From the NCBI GenBank assembly GCA_030066905.1, contig JASJAR010000005.1:97718-161717 (forward strand): DNA of 64,000 bases, written 5' to 3'. The notes beneath the pieces were generated by a model. The model saw nothing but the letters and a program-made list of their open reading frames with translations. It had not been told where the DNA came from and made no database searches. This stretch comes from Paracoccaceae bacterium (lineage in GTDB: Bacteria; Pseudomonadota; Alphaproteobacteria; Rhodobacterales; Rhodobacteraceae). This document shows, one piece after another, positions 17,473-26,843 of this stretch (its first letter is position 1; each line of letters begins with the position of its first letter). Position numbers and translations under genes: made by a program.

Positions 17473-18327
17473 ATGGACACCGAGGCGAGGCGCGGCCTGT
17501 TACTGATCTCTCCGACTGCACTTTACGCGGTCGCACTTCTGGCAATGCCGCTCGCGGCGGTGCTGGCGATCTCCTTTGCCACCCAGGATTTCCTGACCAT
17601 CGACTGGACGCCGACGCTGGCCAACTACGCAGAGGCCACCGGCGAGCCGCTCTACCGCCAGCTCCTCCTCCGCTCGGTGCTCATCGCCGGCGCGGTCACG
17701 CTCGTGACGGTGCTTCTCGCCTTCCCTGTGGCCTATTACGTGAGCTTCTATGTCGCGCCCTCGCGGAAATCGCTCTGGCTCTTTCTCATCACGATTCCCT
17801 TCTGGACGAGCTACCTCATCCGGGTCTTCCTTTGGAAGGTGATCCTCGGCTTCAACGGAGTGTTTAACACCTCGCTCCAAGGGCTTGGGATTGTTGAGGA
17901 ACCACTCTCGTTCCTTCTCTACAACGCCAATGCGGTGGTCATCACGCTCGCCCATGCCTTCGCGCCATTCGCGATCCTGCCGATCTTCGTCTCGCTCGAA
18001 CGCATCGACCGGTCGCTTCTGGAGGCCGCTCGCGACCTCGGCGAGACCTATCTGACGACTTTCTTTCGGGTGACCCTGCCTTTGGCGATGCCCGGGGTGA
18101 CGGCAGCGGTGCTCATCGTCTTCATCCCCACCATCGGCGATTACGTCACCCCGCGCCTTGTCGGCGGCCCAGACGGGCTGATGATCGCCAATATGATCCA
18201 AACCCAGTTTCTGAGGCTCAATAACGCGCCTCTGGGCGCAACGCTGGCGGTGCTCTCAATGCTCACGGTGGGGCTCATCTCCATCGCCTTCGTGCTTCTG
18301 ACCCGCCGCTGGGGGCGTACCCAATGA
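17473..18327 (+). CDS. Spermidine/putrescine-type ABC transporter permease (PotB-like)
   Basis: A 284-residue inner-membrane permease with six predicted helices. The PotB family shows in the opening LLLISPTALYAVALLAMPL, the LFLITIPFWTSYLIRVFLW segment and the cytoplasmic EAA loop LEAARDLGETYLTTFFRVTLPLA-type stretch at about 180-200, followed by FIPTIGDYVTPRLVGGP. It is first of three overlapping genes (4-bp overlaps) encoding two permeases and an ATPase. No periplasmic binding-protein gene is present, so substrate assignment to polyamines rests on permease similarity only. Confidence 0.88.
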   Translation: MDTEARRGLLLISPTALYAVALLAMPLAAVLAISFATQDFLTIDWTPTLANYAEATGEPLYRQLLLRSVLIAGAVTLVTVLLAFPVAYYVSFYVAPSRKSLWLFLITIPFWTSYLIRVFLWKVILGFNGVFNTSLQGLGIVEEPLSFLLYNANAVVITLAHAFAPFAILPIFVSLERIDRSLLEAARDLGETYLTTFFRVTLPLAMPGVTAAVLIVFIPTIGDYVTPRLVGGPDGLMIANMIQTQFLRLNNAPLGATLAVLSMLTVGLISIAFVLLTRRWGRTQ

Positions 18328-19124
18328 CGCTTCGCGCCTATGTCATCGCCTACCTTCTGTTTCTTTACGCGCCGATTGCGCTGTTGCCGCTATTTGCCTT
18401 CAACGATTCCACCATCATCGCCTTCCCACTCGACGCATTCACCACCCGCTGGTTCGCCGAGCTCTGGACGGTTGAGGCGCTCCATGCCGCGCTCTGGAAC
18501 TCGCTCCTGATCGCGGTGGTCTCGACGGTGCTCGCCACTCTTTTGGGCCTTGCCGCGGCGCGGGCGGCCGCGAAGTACCGCTTTCCGGGCAAGCGCGGGC
18601 TGATGGGGATGATTATGCTGCCCCTGATCCTGCCCGAGATCATCGTCGCGGTGTCGCTTCTGGTGGTGGTAATCCAGGTCCTCGGCTGGCCCCTGTCACG
18701 CTGGACGATCGTTGCCGCCCATACGCTCATCTGCATCCCCTTCTCCATCGCGATCCTCAACGGGGCGTTTCAGAACCTCGATGCGTCGCTCGAGGAGGCC
18801 GCCGTCGACCTCGGCGAGAACCGCTGGTCGGCCTTTCGGCTGGTAACTGTGCCGCTGATCGCGCCGGGGATCGTGGCTTCGCTCCTCGTCGGGTTTACCA
18901 TCTCCCTCGACGAGTTCATCATCGCCTTCTTTCTCTCCGGCGCCGAGCCGACCCTGCCGGTCTATATCTGGGGACTTCTGCGCTTTCCCGCCCGGCTGCC
19001 GGTAGTCATGGCCCTCGGCACGCTTCTGGTGCTGGCCTCGATCCTGTTGCTGGTGCTTGCCGAGATCATGCGGCGGCGGGGGGTGGCGCGGGCGGGCCTC
19101 AAGGACAAGGGCGGGTTCCTGTGA
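18324..19124 (+). CDS. Spermidine/putrescine-type ABC transporter permease (PotC-like)
   Basis: The second permease has 266 residues and six helices. PotC-like features are LLFLYAPIALLPLFAFNDS at the N-terminus, the WNSLLIAVVSTVLATLLGL helix and the EAA loop EEAAVDLGENRWSAFRLVTV, then SLDEFIIAFFLSG typical of PotC proteins. Its start overlaps the PotB-like stop, and its stop overlaps the ATPase start, each by 4 bp, indicating one translationally coupled operon. Confidence 0.9.
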   Translation: MTLRAYVIAYLLFLYAPIALLPLFAFNDSTIIAFPLDAFTTRWFAELWTVEALHAALWNSLLIAVVSTVLATLLGLAAARAAAKYRFPGKRGLMGMIMLPLILPEIIVAVSLLVVVIQVLGWPLSRWTIVAAHTLICIPFSIAILNGAFQNLDASLEEAAVDLGENRWSAFRLVTVPLIAPGIVASLLVGFTISLDEFIIAFFLSGAEPTLPVYIWGLLRFPARLPVVMALGTLLVLASILLLVLAEIMRRRGVARAGLKDKGGFL

Positions 19125-20170
19125 GCATCGTCAGCCTTCGCAACATCGAGAAGTATTACGGCGAGTACCACGCCCTGCGCGACGTCTCGGTGGACATCGC
19201 TCAAGGGGAGTTCTTCTCGCTCTTGGGCCCCTCGGGCTGCGGGAAGACCACGCTTCTGCGTACCATCGCCGGGTTTGAGGATGTCACCTCCGGCGAGGTC
19301 GCCATCGCCGGGCAGGAGATGGCGGGCGTGCCGGCGAACCGGCGGCCGACGAACATGGTCTTTCAATCCTACGCGATCTTTCCCCATCTGTCGGTGGCCA
19401 AGAACGTGGCCTTCGGGCTGAGGCGCCGGGCCGATATCCCAAAGCAGTCGCGCGCGACGCTCGTCGAAGATGCGCTCAACATGGTCGGGCTCGACGGCTA
19501 CGGCGCCCGTCGGGCGCATGCGCTTTCGGGCGGCCAGCGTCAGCGGGTCGCACTGGCCCGCGCACTCATCCTCAAACCCAAGGTCCTGCTTCTCGACGAG
19601 CCGCTCTCGGCGCTCGACAAGAAGATGCGCGAGCAGATGCAAAGCGAGCTTCGCCGCCTCCAGCGCCATGTGGGCATCACCTTCATCCTCGTCACCCATG
19701 ACCAGGAGGAGGCGCTGACGATGTCGGACCGGATCGCGGTGATGTTCGAGGGCCGCATTGCCCAGATGGGGAGCCCCGAAGCGCTCTACCGTCGCCCCGA
19801 GACCCGCGCCGTTGCCGAGTTCATCGGCATGATGACCTTCCTTGAGGGCCGCGCGGCAAGTGGGACGGTCGAGGTCGAAGGGCTCGGCCGGGCCGAGATC
19901 GCCGCCCCCGAGGGCGCCGTCGCGGTGGGCGTCCGGCCCGAGACCCTCACCCTCTTGGCCCCAGGCGAGACCGCCGCCCGCGAAACCGCCGGCACCGTCG
20001 CCGACCGGGCCTATTACGGCGATATGACCTATTACGACATCGCGCTGCCGGGCACGGATACGCGCCTGACGGTGTCGATGAAGAACCGCCTAAGCCGCGC
20101 CGTCCTGGAGCCCGGCACCGAGGTTCGCCTCGGATGGGAACCCGACGCGCTTTTGGTCTACGCGACCTAA
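19121..20170 (+). CDS. Spermidine/putrescine-type ABC transporter ATP-binding protein (PotA-like)
   Basis: A 349-residue ATPase with Walker A GPSGCGKT (about 38-45), Q-loop NMVFQSYAIFPHL, signature LSGGQRQRVALARAL and Walker B VLLLDEPLSALD, then the H-loop VTHDQEEAL. The C-terminal TOBE domain (about 270-345) includes VGVRPETLTLL. The layout is that of PotA. It closes the potBCA-like set and is followed within 2 bp by an inverted copy of the dispersed 3'-end element. Confidence 0.92.
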   Translation: MSIVSLRNIEKYYGEYHALRDVSVDIAQGEFFSLLGPSGCGKTTLLRTIAGFEDVTSGEVAIAGQEMAGVPANRRPTNMVFQSYAIFPHLSVAKNVAFGLRRRADIPKQSRATLVEDALNMVGLDGYGARRAHALSGGQRQRVALARALILKPKVLLLDEPLSALDKKMREQMQSELRRLQRHVGITFILVTHDQEEALTMSDRIAVMFEGRIAQMGSPEALYRRPETRAVAEFIGMMTFLEGRAASGTVEVEGLGRAEIAAPEGAVAVGVRPETLTLLAPGETAARETAGTVADRAYYGDMTYYDIALPGTDTRLTVSMKNRLSRAVLEPGTEVRLGWEPDALLVYAT

Positions 20171-20172
20171 AG

Positions 20173-20220
20173 ACCCTTCACTTTGGCAAAAGTACCGGGG
20201 GGTCTGGGGCAGAGCCCCAG
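20173..20220 (-). repeat. 3'-end intergenic element, copy E
   Basis: On the minus strand this reads a GC hairpin (CTGGGGC/GCCCCAG with a 3-base loop), then CCCCCC and the core TACTTTTGCCAAAGTGAAGG. It fills the gap between the PotA-like and TetR stop codons, 2 bp and 12 bp away respectively. The hairpin could help terminate both convergent transcripts. Confidence 0.65.
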
Positions 20221-20232
20221 TCCCGACCTGTT

Positions 20233-20850
20233 CTACTCATCCCGCGGCACGAGCCCGAGGCCCCGGAGGTAGATCCCGATGCCCGTCTCCAGAAGGTCCT
20301 CGGGCGGAAACGGTGCCTTCGTGCCGGGCGACCCGCGTGCGAAGAGCTCCACCACGCCGTGGGACATCGCCCAGATATGCGACGAAAACATCTGCGGCGG
20401 CGGGCGCTTGTCGGCGGGGATGTGCTCAGAAAGCTTCTCAGCGGCGGTCTCCAGTACCCCGAACGCGCGGCGGGCGACGGCGGCAAGTTCCGGGGTGCGG
20501 TTGATCGAGATTCCGCTTTCGAACATCGCCACGTAATGCCCCGGATAGCGCCGGGCGAAGGCGAGATAGGCCCGGCCGGTAGCCTCGAAACTTGCAAGTG
20601 CCGAGGGCTGCCCGGTCTCATAGGCGTAGTCCATCAGATCGGCGAAAATCTCGTAGCCCTGGCGGGCGGCCTCGGCAATGAGGTCCTCGCGGCCCTCGAA
20701 ATGGCGATAGACCGCCGCCGGGGTCACACCGGCCTGTTTCGCCGCCTCTGACACGGTGAACCCCGTCGGGCCCTTCGCTTCGATGAGCTTCAGCGCGGCA
20801 TCGACGAGGGCCTGTTTGAGATTGCCGTGATGGTAGCCGCGCTTAGGCAT
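20233..20850 (-). CDS. TetR/AcrR-family transcriptional regulator
   Basis: The 205-residue protein has an N-terminal TetR helix-turn-helix: [20 protein letters not shown], then [20 protein letters not shown] at about 35-54. The C-terminal ligand domain (WHG-like) is helical with no assignable effector. It starts at 20850, inside the last codons of ppk2 (8-bp overlap), so it is cotranslated with polyphosphate kinase and is a good candidate to regulate that pair or a neighbouring operon. The longer open frame extending to 21159 is antisense-like noise against ppk2. Confidence 0.87.
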   Translation of the reverse strand: MPKRGYHHGNLKQALVDAALKLIEAKGPTGFTVSEAAKQAGVTPAAVYRHFEGREDLIAEAARQGYEIFADLMDYAYETGQPSALASFEATGRAYLAFARRYPGHYVAMFESGISINRTPELAAVARRAFGVLETAAEKLSEHIPADKRPPPQMFSSHIWAMSHGVVELFARGSPGTKAPFPPEDLLETGIGIYLRGLGLVPRDE

Positions 20851-21727
20851 GCCAGAGATCGGGCCCGCCGCAGATCGCGGGGTCGGGCGGGCCGGCAACG
20901 GCGGCATCCTTGCCGGCATAATCGACCCCGTTCGTGAGCGCCCGGATGGCGGCGAGCCGGGCGCGGCGCTTGTCGTCGGTGCGAAGCACTGTCCAGGGGG
21001 CGACCGGCGTGTGGCTCCGCTCGAACGTTTCGGCAATGGCGTCGGTATAGTCTTCCCATTTCGCCAGCCCCTCGACGTCGATCGACGAGAGTTTCCATTG
21101 CCTGAGCGGGTCGCGCTCGCGTTGGAGGAAGCGACGGAGCTGTTCGGCCCGCCCGACATTGAGCCAGAGCTTCAGGACATGGATGCCCTCGTCGATGAGT
21201 AGGCTCTCGAATCCGGGAAGCTGGCGGAAAAACTGCGCCCTCTCATGGGTGTCGCAGAAGCCGAACACATGCTCGACGACGGCACGATTGTACCAGGAGC
21301 GATCGAAGAAAACGATCTCGCCGGCTGTGGGCAATTCGTCGACGTAACGCTGGAAATACCATTGCCCCCGCTCGCGGTCGGAGGGCTTGGCGAGGGCGAC
21401 CGTCCGCGCCGCGCGCGGGTTGAGGTTTTCGCGAAACCGCTTGATCGTGCCGCCCTTTCCGGCGGCGTCCCGGCCCTCGAAGAGCACGACAATGCGCTTT
21501 CCCGTCTCCCGCACGTCGCGGAGGAGCTTTGCCAGTTCGAGCTGGAGCGCGTAGAGCGTCTCTTCGTAATCGTGCTTGTCCATGCGCTCGGGGTAGGGGT
21601 AGCCGTCCGACAGGATCGCACCTTTGGGGACCGCGCGGATCGCCTCACGCACAGGGTCGGGCGCCTCGGTTTCGAAATAACGGGTGATGGCGCCGTCGAA
21701 GGGCAGGGTCATGTTATAGGCCTTCAC
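20843..21727 (-). CDS. ppk2: Polyphosphate kinase 2 (class I, single domain)
   Basis: The 294-residue enzyme transfers phosphate between polyphosphate and nucleoside di/monophosphates. The Walker A motif is [16 protein letters not shown] (residues 83-98), Walker B is [10 protein letters not shown], and the lid region carries QWYFQRYV upstream of it. The single-domain length (about 290-300) fits class I PPK2 enzymes. The direction of the reaction (ATP/GTP formation versus polymer synthesis) cannot be told from the sequence. An internal ATG at residue 6 is an alternative start. It is followed by the coupled TetR gene. Confidence 0.95.
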   Translation of the reverse strand: MKAYNMTLPFDGAITRYFETEAPDPVREAIRAVPKGAILSDGYPYPERMDKHDYEETLYALQLELAKLLRDVRETGKRIVVLFEGRDAAGKGGTIKRFRENLNPRAARTVALAKPSDRERGQWYFQRYVDELPTAGEIVFFDRSWYNRAVVEHVFGFCDTHERAQFFRQLPGFESLLIDEGIHVLKLWLNVGRAEQLRRFLQRERDPLRQWKLSSIDVEGLAKWEDYTDAIAETFERSHTPVAPWTVLRTDDKRRARLAAIRALTNGVDYAGKDAAVAGPPDPAICGGPDLWHA

Positions 21728-21775
21728 TTTTTGGCGAGCCTAGGGGGATGGGCGGCGCTGAGCAAGCCGGGCGGG

Positions 21776-21838
21776 GAGGGGGCTGTCTGCCCCCGCCGCT
21801 GCGCGGCCCCCCGAGAGTATTTCTTGGAAAATGAAGGG
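21776..21838 (+). repeat. 3'-end intergenic element, copy B
   Basis: A GC-rich hairpin-forming segment (GGGGG ... CCCCCG, then CGCGGCCCCCCGAGAG) is followed by the core TATTTCTTGGAAAATGAAGG. The element ends 9 bp from the stop codon of the convergent alpha/beta hydrolase gene, pointing towards it. Confidence 0.65.
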
Positions 21839-21847
21839 CCGGGGGGC

Positions 21848-22813
21848 TCAGCGGAGGCCGGCCCGCGTTGCGGCGCGGTCGACGGCGGCGACCACCGCAT
21901 CCTCGTGGGTATGGTGCGGCATGTGGCCCGCTCCTTCGATCACCGTCAGGCGAACCGTGTCGAGCCGTTCCGAGAGCGGGCCGGAATGGACCGCGATGGG
22001 CACCGTGGTGTCGGCGTCGCCGTGGACGATCTCGATGGGGAGATCGAGGCTCGTGTAGCGCTCCTCCATCGCGACGACATGGGGGCGGAGCCAGTTCACC
22101 TGTCGGGCGTTGGAGCGGAAGACGGGCAGACGGATCGGCATGTAGGCGCCGATGTGATCGGCATAGCCCGCAGGCATCGGCGCGGGGGCGAAGGTTGCAC
22201 GAACCCCCTCCTCTATCCGCGCCATCGGGGTCGCGCCGGTCAGGACAGGCGAGACGAGGCCGCCGCCGAGTACTGTGCCGTTGACCCGGTAAAGCCAGCC
22301 GAGATCGCCGGGCCAGGGCAGGGCAACGCCGGCGACGAGGACGACGGCGGCGGGGTCGTGGTCGAGCGCCCAGGCCAGTGCTACAATGCCGCCGAAGGAA
22401 TGACCCAGAACGATCGGGTCTTCCACACCGAGCCGGCGCAACGCACCGGCGAGATGTCGCGCCTGCTCGGCGGGGCTTTCGGCCGCATTGGCGAAGGCAC
22501 TGGGATGGATCGGGTCGGAGTAACCGAGCCCCGGCCGGTCGAAAGCAATCACCCGGTAGCGGTCGGCGAGCCGGTCGGCGATCCGATAGGTGAAGTCGCG
22601 GTGCGAGCCGAAGGCGCCGTGGATCAGTACCAGGGCCGGTCCCCCGCCCATCTCGACATAATGGACCCGGCGTCCCTCGACCTCGACGAAGGCTCCCGCC
22701 GGCGGGTAGGTAGCCTCGGCCCGGGCAGTGCGGATCAGCGCCGCGCCATAGACCGCGCCATAGACCAGCGCGAGGCCGAGAAGGCTAAGGCTTGCCAATC
22801 TGGTCCAGCTCAT
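21848..22813 (-). CDS. Alpha/beta hydrolase with N-terminal membrane anchor
   Basis: A 321-residue alpha/beta-fold hydrolase. An N-terminal hydrophobic segment (about 5-27) could anchor it or act as a signal. The oxyanion-hole motif is LIHGAFGS, the nucleophile elbow is GHSFGG, the acid is in HGDADTTVP and the catalytic His in GAGHMPHH. The triad is therefore complete, but the substrate is unknown. The start overlaps the 3' end of metA by 29 bp, so the two are transcribed together. The nearby [10 protein letters not shown] motif also resembles haloalkane dehalogenase/epoxide hydrolase relatives. Confidence 0.85.
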   Translation of the reverse strand: MSWTRLASLSLLGLALVYGAVYGAALIRTARAEATYPPAGAFVEVEGRRVHYVEMGGGPALVLIHGAFGSHRDFTYRIADRLADRYRVIAFDRPGLGYSDPIHPSAFANAAESPAEQARHLAGALRRLGVEDPIVLGHSFGGIVALAWALDHDPAAVVLVAGVALPWPGDLGWLYRVNGTVLGGGLVSPVLTGATPMARIEEGVRATFAPAPMPAGYADHIGAYMPIRLPVFRSNARQVNWLRPHVVAMEERYTSLDLPIEIVHGDADTTVPIAVHSGPLSERLDTVRLTVIEGAGHMPHHTHEDAVVAAVDRAATRAGLR

Positions 22814-23711
22814 ATGGTGTCGTCTGGTAGATCTCGTTGATCCAATTGCCGTAGAGAAGATGGGCGTGAGAACGCCAGCGGTTCTGAGGTGTCAGGGCGG
22901 GATTGTCGCCGGGATAGTAGTTGGCCGGAACATTGATCTCGGTGCCCGCCGCAACGTCTCGGTCGTATTCCTCCTTCAGCGTCCCGCTGTCGTACTCGAA
23001 GTGATTGAGGATGTAGAGGGCGCGGTGCGAAGGGTCCTCCACCAGGCAGGGGCCGACTTCTTCCGAGCCCAGAAGCGTCGAAAGCGCGGGCGTTGCGTCG
23101 ATTTCGTCCTGGCGGACTTCCGTCCAGCGCGAGACCGGAATCACGCAATCGTCCGAAAAGCCCCGGAGGTAGGGCGAGGCCGGCGCAAGGTTCTGGTGGC
23201 GGAAGCAGCCGAAGGCCTTGTGCGGCAGGAGGTGTTTTTCGAGGTGATGGAAATGCCAGGCCATCGCCATCCCGCCCCAGCAGACACCGAAGGTGGAATG
23301 GACTGAGACCTGGGTCCAGTCCATGACCTCTTCCAGTTCGCCCCAATAGGTCACCTCCTCGAACGGCAGATGCTCGATAGGGGCACCGGTGATGACGAGC
23401 CCGTCGAACTTCTCGCCCGAGGCCGCGACCTCGGCAAACGGCCGGTAGAACGCCTCCATATGTTCGGCCGCCGTATTCTTCGTTTCATGCTCAGTCATGC
23501 GGATAAGATGGAGGTCGATCTGCAAGGGCGTCGCCCCGATGAGCCGCGCGAATTGCGTCTCGGTCTGGATTTTCTTCGGCATCAGGTTCAAGAGTCCGAT
23601 CCGCAAGGGCCGGATGTCCTGTCGCGCCGCACGGTCCTCGCCCATCACCATCACGCCCTCACGGGAAAGGACGTCGAAGGCGGGCAGGGTACGCGGCAGG
23701 GTGATGGGCAT
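22785..23711 (-). CDS. metA: Homoserine O-acyltransferase (MetA family, likely acetyl-CoA using)
   Basis: A 308-residue enzyme that activates homoserine for methionine synthesis. Family motifs are [19 protein letters not shown] (about 42-60), [14 protein letters not shown] (108-120) and the catalytic Cys144 in GVCWGG. The residue that sets acyl preference, equivalent to position 111 in characterised enzymes, is Glu (Glu113 here, in APIE); Glu there is associated with acetyl-CoA and Gly with succinyl-CoA. Start was placed at 23711, giving [12 protein letters not shown], rather than 23771. Only 34 bp separate it from the upstream P-loop gene, too little for a SAM-II riboswitch. Confidence 0.93.
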   Translation of the reverse strand: MPITLPRTLPAFDVLSREGVMVMGEDRAARQDIRPLRIGLLNLMPKKIQTETQFARLIGATPLQIDLHLIRMTEHETKNTAAEHMEAFYRPFAEVAASGEKFDGLVITGAPIEHLPFEEVTYWGELEEVMDWTQVSVHSTFGVCWGGMAMAWHFHHLEKHLLPHKAFGCFRHQNLAPASPYLRGFSDDCVIPVSRWTEVRQDEIDATPALSTLLGSEEVGPCLVEDPSHRALYILNHFEYDSGTLKEEYDRDVAAGTEINVPANYYPGDNPALTPQNRWRSHAHLLYGNWINEIYQTTPYELDQIGKP

Positions 23712-23745
23712 GCGATCGGGCCTTTTCGCAAAAGGGACCCCGGAC

Positions 23746-24618
23746 TTAGGCGCTTTCGGAGCGGGCCTCAAGAGCGCGGGCGACCGCCTCGGTGAGGTCT
23801 TCGGGCCGGGCCACCGAGGCGATGTCCTCGGCCGGTAGGGTCACCCCCCAGCGCTCGGCAATGGCCCGGTAGCGCGGCTGGCGGTGGGCGAGGGCACGGG
23901 CATAGGTCCAGCGCACGAACGCGTCGGGATCGACCTCCGTCTCCGACGTGCCGGTTTCGCTGCGATAGGCGTCCCAGGCAGAGTCGAGGAAGGTCTCTTC
24001 GTAACACATCGGTTTGGGATCGCGGTCGAAGCGCCGGATGAGCGCTTGGGTGTGGGCCTCCGACCCTTCGATCCAGACGAGAAGAACCGTGTCGGCCAAT
24101 GTCGTGAGCACCGGGTCCCCGGGATCGGTGGGGTCGACCACTTCGCAGAGCGAGCCGGAGGCATCGCAGACGAAATCGTCGATTCCGTAAAGGCGCGCCG
24201 CGCGGTCGACGAAATGGGGAGTGTCGAGGAGCGCGGCGACCTCGGCCTGGCGATGGAGTGCCTGGCGGCGGCGGTATTCCTCCCAAGGGAGGCCGCCTTT
24301 GGCGGGATCGCCGGGCTTGCCGAGATAGGTCGAAAGCGGGGAGAGGTTCTGGAAGGTGATGTTCGATGCGATGTAGATCGAATCCGAACGCAGGAGATCG
24401 GCGAGATACGGCACTTTCATTGCCTCGGCCTTGAAGCTGTCGGCGATGTGCTCGCCCATGTAGCGGGTGCCGATCCGGTAATCGATGGAATAGTGATACC
24501 AGCCGCCTGTCGCCCGGAGCATGGCCGAGACATGGGTCTTGCCGAGCCCCGACATACCGAAAAACAGCACCCGTTTGGCCGGTGCCGTCCGCCATGCATC
24601 CGCGGTCTGATAGATCAT
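23746..24618 (-). CDS. P-loop NTPase of unknown function
   Basis: A 290-residue soluble protein with a Walker A motif GMSGLGKTH near residues 21-29. No transmembrane segments, DNA-binding motif or fused domain are visible. It has a conserved [19 protein letters not shown] segment after the P-loop, which resembles kinase-like nucleotide-binding proteins that read as hypothetical ATPases in Rhodobacterales. It is upstream of metA on the same strand with a 34-bp gap, so it is probably co-transcribed with metA. I cannot assign a substrate. Confidence 0.75.
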   Translation of the reverse strand: MIYQTADAWRTAPAKRVLFFGMSGLGKTHVSAMLRATGGWYHYSIDYRIGTRYMGEHIADSFKAEAMKVPYLADLLRSDSIYIASNITFQNLSPLSTYLGKPGDPAKGGLPWEEYRRRQALHRQAEVAALLDTPHFVDRAARLYGIDDFVCDASGSLCEVVDPTDPGDPVLTTLADTVLLVWIEGSEAHTQALIRRFDRDPKPMCYEETFLDSAWDAYRSETGTSETEVDPDAFVRWTYARALAHRQPRYRAIAERWGVTLPAEDIASVARPEDLTEAVARALEARSESA

Positions 24619-24748
24619 CGCGCGCCCTCGCTGTCTTGGGCACGGCTCCTAGCGTGTCTTGCCCGGCGGGGCCAGCGGGTTGGAGGGTCGGCGCGCACCC
24701 GATTGGCCAGCGGCAAGGCCCCCCGACAGGCTTGAGGCCAGGCCGCCG

Positions 24749-25852
24749 CTAGAACGTCACGCCAACCCGCACCCCGGCCCCAATGGCGTTGTTGCCGGAG
24801 AAGTCCGAGGCGGCGTTGATGCCGTCCAGCGTTGTCTCGGTGTCGCCGATGAAGGCGTAGCTGACGCCGCCCGAGATCGATACATTCCCTCGGGTATGCT
24901 GGGCGCCGAGATTGAGCGTGGTGTTTCCGTCTGTGGGCCCGAGGTTCGAGGCAAAACCGCCCGTGGGGGCCTCGTAGGAGGCCGACGCGGAGACCGACCA
25001 GGCGTCGTTCAGGCGGCGGCCGACCCCGAGGGCATAGGTGATCGTGTCACTGTCATAGGAGACGAGCGAGCCGCCGCTCGTCACGGTCGCATAGTCGTCG
25101 GGCGAGATGTCGAAATCGGACCAGTTGACCCAGCGGACGGCGCCGAAAACCAGCGTGTCCTGGGCGACGCCGGACTGGAATTCGAGGTTCAGCTGCTGCG
25201 GCGTGTCGACCGTCGTGGTCGAACGGCGGTCGGCCCCAAACGTGTCGGTCGTCTCGGTGGTATCGAGTTCGTGGCGGATTTTCGATATGTAGGTGAGGGC
25301 CACCCGGAGGGCGATCTCGGGCCGTTCATAGGCCGCGCCGAAGATATAGCCGAACCCCTCGTCCTGGGCACCGTCAGCGCTGTAATTGTCGACAAAGGGT
25401 ACGACCGCTTCGGCGGAGAGGGTTTGGGCCCGCAGGCCGCCGTAGACGCTGAAATTGTCCGGGGTGGTGTACTTCAACATCGCGGTGACGGCGCTGGAAT
25501 TGAGTGACGCCGTCGAGCCGGCCGCGAAATAGCCGGTTCCGGCGGCGTAGTCGACATCGGCGCCGTAGGGCTGGTCGAAAATGATCGCGTAGGAAAGGCG
25601 CTCGTTCAGGTCGGCGCGGAATGCGGCACCGAACTGGACGTAATCGGCGGCCATGTCGCCCGAGGGAAAGCCGCCAAGGCCAGCGACCGCATTGCCCGAC
25701 ACGTCCGGGCTCACCGCGCCGAAGCTGAACTCGGCATAGGTGCCCTCCTGAAACAGAACCCGCGTTGAAAACGCGGAGCGCTCCACACCGCCCCCATGGG
25801 CGGCCGAGGCGAATAGCGAAGCGGCGACGGCAGTGCCGATTGCGCGTGTCAT
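24749..25852 (-). CDS. FadL/OmpP1-family outer-membrane porin
   Basis: The 367-residue product has a signal peptide (MTRAIGTAVAASLFASAAHG) and then alternating polar/hydrophobic beta strands rich in Tyr, Gly and Thr, ending in Val-Gly-Val-Thr-Phe, the C-terminal aromatic expected for BAM-targeted barrels. The GFPSGDMAADYVQFGAAFR and SYAIIFDQPYG segments fit the FadL long-chain fatty-acid/hydrophobic transporter family. Start at 25852 was chosen because it carries GGAGGACAC upstream and places the signal peptide first. It is a singleton, with long gaps on both sides. Confidence 0.85.
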   Translation of the reverse strand: MTRAIGTAVAASLFASAAHGGGVERSAFSTRVLFQEGTYAEFSFGAVSPDVSGNAVAGLGGFPSGDMAADYVQFGAAFRADLNERLSYAIIFDQPYGADVDYAAGTGYFAAGSTASLNSSAVTAMLKYTTPDNFSVYGGLRAQTLSAEAVVPFVDNYSADGAQDEGFGYIFGAAYERPEIALRVALTYISKIRHELDTTETTDTFGADRRSTTTVDTPQQLNLEFQSGVAQDTLVFGAVRWVNWSDFDISPDDYATVTSGGSLVSYDSDTITYALGVGRRLNDAWSVSASASYEAPTGGFASNLGPTDGNTTLNLGAQHTRGNVSISGGVSYAFIGDTETTLDGINAASDFSGNNAIGAGVRVGVTF

Positions 25853-25952
25853 ATTGGGTGTCCTCCCCGACGTGAGTGGACGGGACGCTAGGTCCACCCG
25901 CCGACGCGTGCAATTCTTTACGCCACGTTAGCGCTGAGGTTGTGACGCGGCG

Positions 25953-26843
25953 TCACAAATCTGCCGCTTTCGCGCGGGCTGTTGCGATGTTGAGGTAGTT
26001 CGCCGCGAAGATCAGTGCCCCACCGAGAAACACCGGCGCGCTGAGCGGTTCGTCGTAAAAGACGGCGCCAAGAAGGGCGATGGCGGGCAGGCGCAGAAAG
26101 TCCATCGGCACGACGACGGTGGCCGGGGCAAGGGTCAGTGCGGTCGTGAGGCATAGATGGGCGAAAAGCCCCGCCGCGCCGATTAGCGCGAGCCATGGCC
26201 AAAGAGCCGGCGAGGGCCAAGTGATGTCGCCGTCGATCCCCGCAGCGATCACGCCCATCCCCGCCTGCATCACCGTCAGCCAGAATAGGATCGACACGGT
26301 CGTCTCGGTGCGGGTCAGAAGCTTCGTGATTACGATGGAGCCGGCAAAGCCGATGGCGGAGGCGGCTGCCGCAAGGAGCCCGACGGCGTCGCCGCCCGCG
26401 CCGGGCTGGGCGACGATCAGCGCCCCGGCAAAACCGAGCCCGACGGCGGCGAGCCGGACGCGCGTGAGACGTTCGCCGAGGATCAGCGCGGCCAGGATCA
26501 TCACCCAGATCGGCGAGGTGAATTCAAGCGCGAAGAGCTGGGCGAGCGGGATCAGCGTGAGGGCGTAGAACCAGAGGTTCTGACCCGCGAAGTGGCTGAG
26601 GTTGCGCAGCCCGTGGAGGCCGAGGCGACGAGGCGCGATGTCCCGCAAGCGGCCGAGGGCAGCCCCCAGCGAGACGACGAGCGCGATGCCGATGAACGAG
26701 CGGTACATCATGATCTCGAACGTATCGAGCTCCGAGGCGGCTGCCCGGCCGGCCACCGCCATCGAGGAAAACGCCACGATGGCGCCCGCCATCCAGAGCG
26801 CCGCCAGGCCGGGGCGCGCGTCACCGGAGCCAGGGAATGACAT
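25953..26843 (-). CDS. EamA/DMT-family transporter
   Basis: A 296-residue inner-membrane protein with about ten hydrophobic helices arranged as two EamA repeats, the first with SSMAVAGRAAASELDTFEIMMYR-type sequence and the conserved YALTLIPLAQLFALEFTSP, the second with FMDFLRLPAIALLGAVFYDEPL-type sequence (helices 8-9). The substrate is unknown; family members export amino acids or metabolites. The start lies 23 bp inside the end of the ydcF-like gene upstream, so they form one transcript. Confidence 0.88.
   Translation of the reverse strand: MSFPGSGDARPGLAALWMAGAIVAFSSMAVAGRAAASELDTFEIMMYRSFIGIALVVSLGAALGRLRDIAPRRLGLHGLRNLSHFAGQNLWFYALTLIPLAQLFALEFTSPIWVMILAALILGERLTRVRLAAVGLGFAGALIVAQPGAGGDAVGLLAAAASAIGFAGSIVITKLLTRTETTVSILFWLTVMQAGMGVIAAGIDGDITWPSPALWPWLALIGAAGLFAHLCLTTALTLAPATVVVPMDFLRLPAIALLGAVFYDEPLSAPVFLGGALIFAANYLNIATARAKAADL

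Noticed and set aside
21245..22840. 531-codon plus-strand frame over ppk2/hydrolase
   Set aside because: Antisense shadow of ppk2 and the hydrolase.
23712..23745. SAM-II riboswitch before metA
   Set aside because: The gap to the upstream gene is only 34 bp, shorter than the known motif, and no pseudoknot pairing was seen.
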